Shown piece after piece: positions 1 through 7,162 of a DNA stretch of 64,000 bases; position 1 is the stretch's first letter; every line of letters starts with the position of its first letter. Made by a program: the position numbers and the translations under genes. The DNA is taken from the NCBI RefSeq assembly GCF_000698575.1, contig NZ_JFHD01000020.1, forward strand, positions 50,394-114,393, in the 5' to 3' direction. This DNA comes from Caballeronia zhejiangensis. Its GTDB lineage: Bacteria; Pseudomonadota; Gammaproteobacteria; Burkholderiales; Burkholderiaceae. The notes beneath the pieces are model-generated. The model did no database searches, was not told the DNA's origin, and was given only the letters and a program-made list of their open reading frames with translations.

Positions 1-459
1 GCCGAAATCCTTCGCGCGCTTTGACAACTCGTGACGTTCGAGCGATATCCGGTCGATGGCCGCCTCGACGCTCGAATTCAGCAACTCGACGATCAGCACC
101 AGCAGCACGGACGCGATCAGCGCCGCGCGCTCGACGGGCGCGACCGGCACGAAAAGGCTGCACGGCAGGAGGATCGCGGCGAGCGTCAGTTCCTGACGAA
201 ACGCGCTTTCCTCGCGAATCGCGACGCGAAAACCGTACAGCGAATTTTTCATCGCGTGCCACGCGCGCGTGAAGCCGCGGTTGCCCTTGTACGGATTGAA
301 GGGCAGGTCGTCGGGGCCGAGCGGCTCGGGCGGCTGCGCGGACGTTTCGTCGATGTCTTCGGGGTCATCGTCGAAGGGATCGCGCGCGCGGCCCGTCGCG
401 GACGATGCGCCTCGCGCGTTCGCTTCGGCCCGTTCCTGCGCCACGGCGTGTCGCGTCAT
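1..459 (-). CDS. dgkA: Diacylglycerol kinase, partial (C-terminus beyond the window)
   Basis: DgkA is a small inner-membrane kinase that phosphorylates diacylglycerol to phosphatidic acid and so recycles lipid released by envelope glucan or LPS modification. The visible 153 residues start with a charged, probably cytosolic tail of about 60 residues that is longer than in E. coli. The conserved DgkA core follows (RAWHAMKNSLYGF, then EESAFRQEL near 90). The active-site helix reads VELLNSSVEAAIDRIS near 130-145, with the conserved Glu, Asn and Asp. The frame is open to base 1, so the third membrane helix is missing. The start ATG overlaps the stop of the upstream glycosyltransferase (ATGA), which implies translational coupling. 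Family assignment is firm from the motif; the substrate is inferred from the family. Confidence 0.9.
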   Translation of the reverse strand, partial: MTRHAVAQERAEANARGASSATGRARDPFDDDPEDIDETSAQPPEPLGPDDLPFNPYKGNRGFTRAWHAMKNSLYGFRVAIREESAFRQELTLAAILLPCSLFVPVAPVERAALIASVLLVLIVELLNSSVEAAIDRISLERHELSKRAKDFG

Positions 460-1487
460 GCCGCTGCCCGGTCCGAGCTCGCGGCGCGCGGCCCGAACTG
501 GCGCAGATGCGATGCGAACTGCTCCGAGGCCGCGCGCCACGAGAAGCGTTCGGCCCACGCGCGGGCATCGGCGCGTTCGATTTTCAGCGCCTGCAGGCAG
601 GCTTCGTGAAGGTCGTCGTCGAGCGCGCCGGGGCCGTTTTCGCCGAGCACGTCGATCGGGCCCGTCACCGGATAGGCCGCGACCGGCGTGCCGCAGGCCA
701 TCGCTTCGAGCAGCACGAGGCCGAAAGTATCGGTCTTGCTGGGGAACACGAAGACATCCGCCGCCGCGTAGACCTTCGCGAGCTCGGGCTGCGACAGCAC
801 GCCCAGATAGTTGACGTTCGTATAGCGCGACTTCAGCTCCGCGAGCGCCGGACCTTCGCCCGCGACCCACTTCGAGCCGGGCAGATCGAGCTTGAGAAAC
901 GCCTCGACGTTCTTTTCCACGGCCACGCGCCCGACGTACAGAAAGATCGGCCGCGCCGTGTTGAGCACCTTCGACTCCATCGGATGAAAGATGTCGAGAT
1001 CGACGCCGCGCGTCCACAGCACGACATTGGTGAAGCCGTATTTTTCGAGATCGCTTTTGACGACGGGCGTCGGCGCCATCACCGCCTGCGAGCCCTTGTG
1101 GAACCAGTGGAGGAAGCGATACGTCAGCGCGAGCGGGATGCCGAAGCGCGCCTTCACATACTCCGGAAAGCGCGTGTGATACGCGGTCGTGAACGGCAGC
1201 TTGTGACGCAGCGCATACGCGCGCGCCGCGAGTCCGAGCGGACCTTCGGTGGCGATGTGCAGCGCGTCCGGCCCGAACGCGTCGATGCGGCTCGCGACGC
1301 GCTGTCCCGGCATCAGCGACAGGCGAATCTCCGGATAGGTCGGGCAGGGAATCGTTCTGAACTCGAGCGGCGTGAGCAATTCCACGCGATGTCCGAGCGC
1401 GGTGAGTTCCTTCGTCGTCTGCGTGAGCGTGCGCACGACGCCGTTGACCTGCGGTTCCCATGCGTCGGTAACGATCATGATCTTCAT
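456..1487 (-). CDS. Glycosyltransferase family 4 (GT-B fold)
   Basis: This is a 343-residue GT-B glycosyltransferase. The N-terminal domain begins MKIMIVTDAWEPQVNGVV, typical of GT4 enzymes. The C-terminal donor-binding domain has FLYVGRVAVEKN near 205 and the EX7E-type segment PSKTDTFGLVLLEAMACG near 250. Such proteins transfer a hexose, often mannose or glucose, from a nucleotide sugar to a lipid or glycan. Neither donor nor acceptor can be read here. The open frame runs upstream into the phosphoesterase gene, but the ATG at 1487 gives the conserved family N-terminus and leaves a 29-bp gap. It lies between a phosphoesterase and DgkA, which suggests a glycolipid whose synthesis or turnover releases diacylglycerol. 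That role is inference. Confidence 0.85.
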   Translation of the reverse strand: MKIMIVTDAWEPQVNGVVRTLTQTTKELTALGHRVELLTPLEFRTIPCPTYPEIRLSLMPGQRVASRIDAFGPDALHIATEGPLGLAARAYALRHKLPFTTAYHTRFPEYVKARFGIPLALTYRFLHWFHKGSQAVMAPTPVVKSDLEKYGFTNVVLWTRGVDLDIFHPMESKVLNTARPIFLYVGRVAVEKNVEAFLKLDLPGSKWVAGEGPALAELKSRYTNVNYLGVLSQPELAKVYAAADVFVFPSKTDTFGLVLLEAMACGTPVAAYPVTGPIDVLGENGPGALDDDLHEACLQALKIERADARAWAERFSWRAASEQFASHLRQFGPRAASSDRAAA

Positions 1488-1516
1488 CAGCTTTGGCCCC
1501 GTTGGTTCGTTCGTGG

Positions 1517-2479
1517 TCAGACGGTCGCGCGTGCTTTCGCCGGGCGCGCTTCCGGCGAGCGCATCACCGTCCAGTAGACGATTTTCAGTTCGCCGTCGTA
1601 GGTTTCGACGAGCGCCGAGAGACTCTCGACCCAGTCGCCGTCGTTGCAGTAGAGAATGCCGTCGATGTCGCGGATTTCGGCCTTGTGGATGTGCCCGCAC
1701 ACGACGCCGTCGCAGCCGCGGCGGCGCGCTTCGTCGGTCATCACGCGCTCGAACTGCGAGATGAAGTTCACCGCGTTCTTGACCTGATGCTTCAGGTATT
1801 GCGACAGCGACCAGTAGTTGAAGCCGAGCTTCGTGCGCACGCGATTGAACCAGCGGTTGAGCAGCAGGATCATCGTGTAGGCGGTGTCGCCGAGATAGGC
1901 GAGCCATTTGGCGTGCTGGATCACGCCATCGAAGAGATCGCCGTGCACGATCCATAGACGCTTGCCCGCGAGCGTCGTGTGAAAGGCTTCGCCGCGAACG
2001 TGGATGTCGCCGAACGCGAGATCGCAGAACTGGCGCGCCGCTTCGTCGTGATTGCCCGGGATGTACACGACCTGCGTGCCCTTTCGCGCCTTGCGCAGGA
2101 TTTTCTGCACGACGTCGTTGTGCGCCTGCGGCCAGAACCAGCCTTTGCGAAGCTGCCATCCGTCGATGATGTCGCCGACGAGATACAGATACTCCGACTC
2201 GTGGTGCCGCAGGAAATCGAGCAGATACGGCGCCTGGCAGCCGCCCGAGCCGAGGTGGATATCGGACAGCCAGATCGTGCGGTATCGATGCGGCTCTCCG
2301 CCAGAATCGGCGGTGCCGTCGTGCTGGCCCGGCGACGCGGATTCGGACCCGAACGATTCCGTGGACTCCGATCGCAGCGCGAAGGGACCGGTGCGCAGTT
2401 CGCTATTGCTGAAGCTGAAGGGAGAGGGCGGGTCGATTGCCGGTCGGGCGGACGAGTTGAAGGCCATTGGCTCGCGCAT
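1517..2479 (-). CDS. LpxH-like calcineurin-type metallophosphoesterase
   Basis: A 320-residue metallophosphoesterase with the complete dimetal motif set: SDIHLG (Asp73, His75), GDIID (Asp103), GNHDE (Asn143-His144), a VHGD motif and GHIH near 262. Sequence between the motifs is that of the broad UDP-2,3-diacylglucosamine diphosphatase-like family (COG2908), not canonical LpxH. A true LpxH is encoded at 51323-52126, so this is probably a paralogue with a different phospholipid or nucleotide-lipid substrate. About 65 N-terminal residues are Ser/Pro-rich and look disordered. I see no better start downstream, but the true start could be later. It is first in a three-gene operon with the glycosyltransferase and dgkA. 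Confidence 0.85.
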   Translation of the reverse strand: MREPMAFNSSARPAIDPPSPFSFSNSELRTGPFALRSESTESFGSESASPGQHDGTADSGGEPHRYRTIWLSDIHLGSGGCQAPYLLDFLRHHESEYLYLVGDIIDGWQLRKGWFWPQAHNDVVQKILRKARKGTQVVYIPGNHDEAARQFCDLAFGDIHVRGEAFHTTLAGKRLWIVHGDLFDGVIQHAKWLAYLGDTAYTMILLLNRWFNRVRTKLGFNYWSLSQYLKHQVKNAVNFISQFERVMTDEARRRGCDGVVCGHIHKAEIRDIDGILYCNDGDWVESLSALVETYDGELKIVYWTVMRSPEARPAKARATV

Positions 2480-2546
2480 CGGGTTTCGGTATGCGCATTA
2501 CGCCTTCCGGCCGTGACCGAGCCGTGACAGTCACGAGAAGTTCTTA

Positions 2547-3032
2547 TTACTTGACAACGGATTGCGCGGGAACGATGCGCGTGCCGGCGAGGCGGTCATG
2601 GAGAAATTGACGCGCCGGATCGAGCCACACGGCGGCGGCCCACAGCGCGACCCACGCGGCGAAGACGGCGAGCGTCTGCGGCACGGCGAGCGAGAAGAGC
2701 GGGTGCAGCGCGAGCGGCGGCAGGAACCACAGCCACGCGAGCGCGTAGCGCGCGAGCGCGCGGGCGGGTTTGACGGGTTGCCCGCGCGCATCGACGAGTT
2801 TGAGGCGCCAGGTTTTCATCGGCAGGGTCTGGCCGCCGTGCGTCCAGAAATACACGAAGTAAGCCGCGAGGACAATGCCGATCCACGACATCAGCCAGTT
2901 GTGATGCGTGAGGCCGTTGCGTTGCTGCGTGAGCGTGCTGAAGAGATAACCGGCGAGGAACACGACGCCGAAGAGAATGACGCCTTCGTAGAGCATCGTC
3001 GCGAGCCGGCGGCGCAGTGTGGGCGCGCGCAT
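2547..3032 (-). CDS. RDD family membrane protein
   Basis: A 161-residue integral membrane protein with an RDD domain: RRRLATMLYEGVILF at the N-terminus supplies the Arg of the motif. It has two early transmembrane helices (about 12-32 and 48-64), the conserved segment GGQTLPMKTWRLKLVD near 70-85, and a later hydrophobic pair (about 105-140). RDD proteins are poorly characterised; some are proposed transporters or channels. It is the last gene of the sigma factor-DUF3619-DUF3106 cluster, starting 32 bp after the DUF3106 stop. An in-frame GTG eight codons upstream of the ATG is an alternative start. Function is unknown. Confidence 0.8.
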   Translation of the reverse strand: MRAPTLRRRLATMLYEGVILFGVVFLAGYLFSTLTQQRNGLTHHNWLMSWIGIVLAAYFVYFWTHGGQTLPMKTWRLKLVDARGQPVKPARALARYALAWLWFLPPLALHPLFSLAVPQTLAVFAAWVALWAAAVWLDPARQFLHDRLAGTRIVPAQSVVK

Positions 3033-3064
3033 CGGATCGACGGTGGCCACTGCCGGCTGCGCGC

Positions 3065-3832
3065 TCACGAGCCGTTGTACATCGAAGGCGCCTGCTGCGG
3101 CGATACCGGAATCGGCGTGGCCGGCACGATGCTCGCCGCGCTCGGAATGGCGGGTTGCGCCGGCGCGCCGGAAACGGGCACTGCCGGCGCGGCCGCCGCC
3201 GCCGAACTGCCGTCCACGTGGCCGCCGACGTGTCCCTGCTCGCGCGCCGCGACGAGCCGGTTGATGTCCTTCACTTCCGTCTTGCCGGTGGGCGGCGCGG
3301 AAACGATTGTCGGACGGCGCGTGTGCTCGCTCGCGGCCAGCTTTTTCTTCTGTTCTTCGGAGAGCTTCTGATACGCGTCCCACGCCTTCTCGCGCTTTTC
3401 GAGCGGCACCGACTTCGAAACCTGATAGTTCTCGCGCGCGACCTTGCGCTGGTCGGGCGTGAGCCGCACCCATTCTTCCATGCGCTGATGCAGATGCTTC
3501 TGCGCGTCGGGCGACATCCGATGGAACCGCGACGCGATCCTGAGCCACTTTTTCTTGCGCTCGTCGGAGAACGAGTCCCACTGCGTGGCGAAGGGCGCGA
3601 GCGCAACGTGCTGCGCTTCGGTGAGATGACTCCAGGAGATCGGGCTGTCGGACGACAGCGCCGCGAGCGGCGATGCGTTCGAATCGGCGGGCGTGCCGGA
3701 ACTGCCGCTCGGCGCGGCGGCGGACGACGGCGCTGCGGCGGTGGAATAAAAGCGCGGATAAGTCGCGGCGAACGCAACCAGACCCGCAATCGCGCAACTA
3801 AAGACAATCGCGAGACCGCGCTTGTAACTCAC
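3065..3832 (-). CDS. DUF3106 protein, membrane-anchored, periplasmic
   Basis: A 255-residue protein with an uncleaved signal anchor or signal peptide (about residues 7-24), a low-complexity Ala/Ser/Pro linker (30-65), then the DUF3106 region (about 66-165). That region is helical with repeated short motifs: LTEAQ, SDERKKKW, MSPDAQ, LTPDQRK, LSEEQKKK. The repeats recall the LTxxQ pattern of periplasmic Spy/CpxP chaperones, but that is only a resemblance. The C-terminus is Ala/Pro-rich. It lies downstream of an ECF sigma factor and a single-pass DUF3619 protein, so an envelope stress or sensing role is plausible. No function has been assigned to the family that I know of. Confidence 0.8.
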   Translation of the reverse strand: MSYKRGLAIVFSCAIAGLVAFAATYPRFYSTAAAPSSAAAPSGSSGTPADSNASPLAALSSDSPISWSHLTEAQHVALAPFATQWDSFSDERKKKWLRIASRFHRMSPDAQKHLHQRMEEWVRLTPDQRKVARENYQVSKSVPLEKREKAWDAYQKLSEEQKKKLAASEHTRRPTIVSAPPTGKTEVKDINRLVAAREQGHVGGHVDGSSAAAAAPAVPVSGAPAQPAIPSAASIVPATPIPVSPQQAPSMYNGS

Positions 3833-3860
3833 CCGGAAATTCCCCCGCTGTTTTCAGTGC

Positions 3861-4307
3861 TTAATGATTGCGCGTCAGATACGCGTTGAAACCGTGATCC
3901 AGATAGGCGTCGATGGGCAGGCTGTCGCTCATCATGGCCGCGTCGATGTCGGCCAGTTCCGCCTTGCGCTGCTGATCTTCCCAATACGCGATGCCCGCAA
4001 TCCCGATGACGAGCGCCGCGAGCGGCCACGCGAGTCCGAGGCCGCCGAGCCGCGCGAGCAGCCCTTTTGCGCCGCGGCCGTTATCGGCGCCGCCCGCGTC
4101 GAGCGTGCCTCCGGCGAACGCCGGAGCGAAGGCGGGCGCGGTCATCGCGACGGCCACCTTCTCCGGCTTCTTGCGCGCGATCGCGGCGCGGCGCGCATCG
4201 CGCAGCCGGTCGACGGCGGCAGCCGGAATGTTCAACGTGCTTTCATCGAGTGCGCGCACGACTTTCAGCGCGAACTCGTTTTCCTTCGTTTCAAGAGTGG
4301 AACTCAT
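3861..4307 (-). CDS. DUF3619 single-pass membrane protein, candidate anti-sigma factor
   Basis: A 148-residue protein with a soluble N-terminal region (1-80) whose first 45 residues are charged and helical. One transmembrane helix spans about 91-108 and is followed by a short C-terminal segment of about 40 residues. Matches the DUF3619 family by sequence character. Its ATG overlaps the stop codon of the upstream ECF sigma factor gene (4-bp ATGA overlap). The layout is a sigma factor followed by a coupled single-pass protein with its N-terminus predicted in the cytoplasm. This is the usual arrangement of sigma/anti-sigma pairs. There is no zinc-binding HxxxCxxC motif, so it is not a ZAS-type anti-sigma factor. 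The regulatory role is inference. Confidence 0.8.
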   Translation of the reverse strand: MSSTLETKENEFALKVVRALDESTLNIPAAAVDRLRDARRAAIARKKPEKVAVAMTAPAFAPAFAGGTLDAGGADNGRGAKGLLARLGGLGLAWPLAALVIGIAGIAYWEDQQRKAELADIDAAMMSDSLPIDAYLDHGFNAYLTRNH

Positions 4308-4867
4308 AGCGTGATCCCTTTGGCTTTCAGGGCTTGCGCGAGTGCATGCGTAGCGCGTGAACAGTGCGTCTTCACGCTACCCTCGGAGCATCCCATCGCG
4401 GCGGCCGTCTCGGCGACATCCATATCCTCCCAGTAACGCATGAGAAAAGCTTCTCGTTGACGCGCGGGCAGTTTCTGGATTTCGGCGTCGATCAGATTCA
4501 ATACCTGCTCGCGCTCCAGACGGTTTTCGCTGCTCTCGCTGCCCGCCGCGCCGTCCTCGGATTCGAGGGTTTCGAGCGGGTCGAATTCGTCGTCGTCCGC
4601 ATTGCCGAAGGACGAAAACAGGCTGACCCAGGTGTTGCGCACCTTCTGGCGACGAAAATAATCATGCGTCGCGTTCTGAAGGATACGCTGGAATAAAAGG
4701 GGAAGCTCGGATGCAGGCCGGTCGCCGTATTTTTCCGCCAGCTTGATCATCGCGTCCTGCACGATGTCGAGCGCCGCGTCGTCGTCGCGAACGGTGTACA
4801 CGGTTTGCTTGAACGCGCGTCTTTCGACGCCCGCCAGGAAGTCGGCGAGTTCCTTGTCTGATGCCAT
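4304..4867 (-). CDS. ECF-type RNA polymerase sigma factor
   Basis: A 187-residue sigma factor. Region 2 covers about 10-75 and includes LDIVQDAMIKLAEKYGD, the core-binding and -10 recognition part. Region 4 covers about 125-180 and has a helix-turn-helix, DVAETAAAMGCSEGSVKTHCSRA. An acidic linker of about 45 residues (rich in Asp, Glu, Ser) joins them. There is no region 1.1 or 3, as expected for an ECF factor. It is first in a four-gene minus-strand operon and overlaps the DUF3619 gene. It is divergent from the ilv operon across 423 bp. The promoter it recognises cannot be named from sequence alone. A 6-bp inverted repeat at 4930-4952 lies 63-85 bp upstream of its start. Confidence 0.88.
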   Translation of the reverse strand: MASDKELADFLAGVERRAFKQTVYTVRDDDAALDIVQDAMIKLAEKYGDRPASELPLLFQRILQNATHDYFRRQKVRNTWVSLFSSFGNADDDEFDPLETLESEDGAAGSESSENRLEREQVLNLIDAEIQKLPARQREAFLMRYWEDMDVAETAAAMGCSEGSVKTHCSRATHALAQALKAKGITL

Positions 4868-4929
4868 CCGTTGGGGACCCGGCGCAACGAAGCTGCGTCC
4901 GAAGTTGCGTCGATGAGGATCGTGGAGTT

Positions 4930-4952
4930 CTAGGAAAACCTGCGAATCCTAG
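4930..4952. promoter_or_regulatory. Inverted repeat upstream of the ECF sigma gene, possible operator
   Basis: CTAGGA and TCCTAG are separated by 11 bp. It sits 63-85 bp upstream of the sigma factor ATG and about 160 bp upstream of the ilvB -35 box. It could be a dimeric regulator site or a short hairpin in the sigma mRNA leader. No known regulator consensus was recognised. Confidence 0.3.
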
Positions 4953-5112
4953 CAAAGTTTCGCCGCATCCGGAGCGGATGAGAGCTTTTGTTGCCATTTG
5001 CCGCCTGCACTCGACCGGTCGAATGCGCCCCGGACAGCCGCACCCCGTAAAGGAACTTTCGCGCCGCAACGGCGCAAAATCAGCGCGCACGCCGCGTTCG
5101 GTAACTTTTTGC

Positions 5113-5141
5113 TTGACCGCCCGCGCGCGCCGCTGTTACAT
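5113..5141 (+). promoter_or_regulatory. Sigma-70 promoter of the ilv operon
   Basis: TTGACC (5113-5118), a 17-bp spacer, then TTACAT (5136-5141): five of six and four of six matches to the -35 and -10 consensus with optimal spacing. The predicted transcript starts near 5148, giving a leader of about 143 nt before ilvB. Confidence 0.65.
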
Positions 5142-5165
5142 TTTCTGACTCGCATCATCAGTGAA

Positions 5166-5294
5166 ATGTCTGCTTTGAGGCGAGCCCAAGAAGCACGCCA
5201 GTCAAACCTAGACGCGCCGCTTGAACCCGAGCCACAAGCCCGGCAGAGAGCACCCGATCAATTTTTTGCCGAAAATTCGAAAGGTGATGAATGA
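5166..5294 (+). CDS. Small leader ORF overlapping the ilvB start (42 codons)
   Basis: An ATG 18 nt downstream of the predicted transcription start opens a 42-codon frame, rich in Arg, Gln, Ala and Glu. Its TGA overlaps the ilvB ATG as ATGA. The ilvB ribosome-binding site (AAAGGTG) lies inside its last codons. If translated it would couple to ilvB. It lacks runs of Leu, Val or Ile codons, so it is not a classical attenuator peptide. It has no clear Shine-Dalgarno sequence of its own (GTGAA precedes the ATG), so real translation is uncertain. Confidence 0.3.
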   Translation: MSALRRAQEARQSNLDAPLEPEPQARQRAPDQFFAENSKGDE

Positions 5295-7054
5295 ACATGC
5301 CCAGCGCGGAATTCTCCACGTCGGATACGACTCCTCCTCACGAAGCTGACTCCATCGGCGCCACCGTGCTCATGCGCGCATTGGCCGATGAGAACGTCGA
5401 GTTCATTTGGGGCTATCCCGGCGGCTCGGTACTCTACATCTACGACGAGCTGTACAAGCAAGACCAGATTCAGCACATTCTCGTGCGCCACGAGCAGGCC
5501 GCCGTGCACGCCGCCGACGCGTATTCGCGCTCGACCGGCAACGTCGGCGTGTGTCTCGTGACCTCGGGCCCGGGCGTCACCAATGCCGTCACCGGCATCG
5601 CCACGGCCTACATGGATTCGATTCCGCTCGTCGTCATCAGCGGGCAGGTTCCGACCGCGGCCATCGGTCTCGACGCATTCCAGGAGTGCGACACCGTCGG
5701 CATCACGCGTCCATGCGTGAAGCACAACTTCCTCGTGAAGGACGTGCGCGACTTGGCCGAGACCGTCAAGAAAGCGTTCTACATCGCGCGTACCGGCCGT
5801 CCCGGCCCGGTACTGATCGACATTCCGAAGGACGTGTCGAAGGCGCCGTGCAAGTACGAGCCGGTCAAGAGCGTGTCGCTGCGTTCGTACAATCCGGTCA
5901 CGAAGGGCCATTCGGGCCAGATCCGCAAGGCGGTGCAGCTTCTGCTGTCGGCGAAGCGCCCGTACATCTATACCGGCGGCGGCATCATCCTCGCCGATGC
6001 ATCGCGCGAGCTGAACCAGTTCGCCGATCTGCTCGGCTATCCCGTCACCAACACGCTGATGGGCCTCGGCGGCTATCGCGCATCGGACAAGAAGTTCCTC
6101 GGCATGCTCGGCATGCACGGCACGTACGAAGCCAACATGGCGATGCAGAACTGCGACGTGCTGATCGCCATCGGCGCGCGCTTCGACGACCGCGTGATCG
6201 GCGATCCGAAGCACTTCGCGTCGTCGCCGCGCAAGATCATCCATATCGACGTCGACCCGTCGTCCATTTCCAAGCGCGTGAAGGTGGATATCCCCATCGT
6301 CGGCGACGTGAAGGAAGTGCTCAAGGAGCTCATCGAGCAGCTTCAGCACGCCGAGCACGGCCCGGACACGCAGGCGCTCGCGAAGTGGTGGGACGAGATC
6401 GAAGGCTGGCGCTCGAAGGATTGCCTGTCCTACGACCGCAAGAGCGAGATCATCAAGCCGCAGTACGTCGTCGAAAAGCTCTGGGAACTGACCGACGGCA
6501 ACGCGTTCGTGTGTTCCGATGTCGGCCAGCATCAGATGTGGGCGGCGCAGTTCTATCCGTTCAACAAGCCGCGCCGCTGGATCAACTCGGGCGGTCTCGG
6601 CACGATGGGCTTCGGCCTGCCGGCGGCGATGGGCGTGAAGATGGCCTATCCGGACGACGAAGTGGTCTGCATCACGGGCGAAGGCTCGATCCAGATGTGC
6701 ATTCAGGAGCTCTCGACGTGCAAGCAGTACAACACGCCCGTCAAGATCATCTCGCTGAACAACCGCTATCTCGGCATGGTGCGCCAGTGGCAGCAGATCG
6801 AATACAAGAAGCGCTATTCCAGTTCGTACATGGACGCGCTGCCCGACTTCGTGAAGCTCGCTGAGGCGTACGGTCACGTCGGCATTCGCGTCGAAAAGAC
6901 GGCGGACGTCGAGCCGGCGCTGAAGGAAGCGCTGCGCCTGAAGGATCGCACCGTATTTCTCGACTTCCAGACCGATCCCACCGAAAACGTATTCCCGATG
7001 GTGCAGGCAGGCAAAGGCATCACGGAAATGCTGCTCGGGTCTGAGGATCTATAA
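5291..7054 (+). CDS. ilvB: Acetolactate synthase large (catalytic) subunit
   Basis: Catalyses the ThDP-dependent condensation of two pyruvates to acetolactate, or of pyruvate and 2-oxobutyrate to acetohydroxybutyrate, the first shared step of Val/Leu/Ile synthesis. The 587-residue protein has the usual three domains. The N-terminal ThDP-pyrimidine domain has the activating Glu in RHEQAAVHAADAY (near 65). The central FAD-binding domain is at about 210-345. The C-terminal ThDP-diphosphate domain has the metal-binding GEGSIQM near 465 and NNRYLGMVRQWQ near 495. The start is supported by AAAGGTG five bases upstream. A terminator-like hairpin follows its stop, before ilvH. Also called ilvI in some genomes. 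Confidence 0.97.
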   Translation: MNMPSAEFSTSDTTPPHEADSIGATVLMRALADENVEFIWGYPGGSVLYIYDELYKQDQIQHILVRHEQAAVHAADAYSRSTGNVGVCLVTSGPGVTNAVTGIATAYMDSIPLVVISGQVPTAAIGLDAFQECDTVGITRPCVKHNFLVKDVRDLAETVKKAFYIARTGRPGPVLIDIPKDVSKAPCKYEPVKSVSLRSYNPVTKGHSGQIRKAVQLLLSAKRPYIYTGGGIILADASRELNQFADLLGYPVTNTLMGLGGYRASDKKFLGMLGMHGTYEANMAMQNCDVLIAIGARFDDRVIGDPKHFASSPRKIIHIDVDPSSISKRVKVDIPIVGDVKEVLKELIEQLQHAEHGPDTQALAKWWDEIEGWRSKDCLSYDRKSEIIKPQYVVEKLWELTDGNAFVCSDVGQHQMWAAQFYPFNKPRRWINSGGLGTMGFGLPAAMGVKMAYPDDEVVCITGEGSIQMCIQELSTCKQYNTPVKIISLNNRYLGMVRQWQQIEYKKRYSSSYMDALPDFVKLAEAYGHVGIRVEKTADVEPALKEALRLKDRTVFLDFQTDPTENVFPMVQAGKGITEMLLGSEDL

Positions 7055-7074
7055 CGCGGCTTCGACTCGCGAGG

Positions 7075-7123
7075 CCCGCGCGCGCCTGTCTTCACAAAGG
7101 ACATGTGACGCGCGCGGGTTTTT
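7075..7123 (+). terminator. Terminator-like hairpin between ilvB and ilvH
   Basis: A perfect 10-bp GC stem, CCCGCGCGCG (7075-7084) with CGCGCGCGGG (7109-7118), and five T residues at 7119-7123. The 24-nt loop can form a small inner pairing (TGTC with GACA). It has the form of an intrinsic terminator but sits inside the ilv operon, 20 bp after ilvB. It may cause partial termination or protect the upstream mRNA. Confidence 0.55.
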
Positions 7124-7162
7124 CGGACGAACGCCTCTTCTGGACACATTCGGGAAAAGACA

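Larger units (their letters stand above)
4868..5290. other. Divergent intergenic region between the sigma factor and the ilv operon
   Basis: This 423-bp region holds the divergent control region. On the plus strand it has a sigma-70-type promoter for ilvB (5113-5141) and a 42-codon leader ORF (5166-5294). On the sigma factor side it has an inverted repeat, CTAGGA-N11-TCCTAG (4930-4952). No Leu/Val/Ile codon run typical of ilv attenuator peptides was found, and no riboswitch was recognised. Confidence 0.6.

Noticed and set aside
456..2159. 567-codon version of the glycosyltransferase starting at 2159
   Set aside because: The first 220 residues are an out-of-frame reading of the phosphoesterase gene; the family start is the ATG at 1487.
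5166..5294. Classical ilv attenuator leader peptide
   Set aside because: No run of Leu, Val or Ile codons and no terminator/antiterminator pair between it and ilvB.
4998..5294. 98-codon ORF upstream of ilvB as a gene
   Set aside because: Its first part lies upstream of the predicted promoter; only the last 42 codons could be on the ilv transcript.
5258..6877. Long open frame on the minus strand across ilvB (539 codons)
   Set aside because: It is the high-GC shadow of ilvB: composition is His/Arg/Asp/Val-rich with no domain resemblance, and the plus strand is clearly ilvB.
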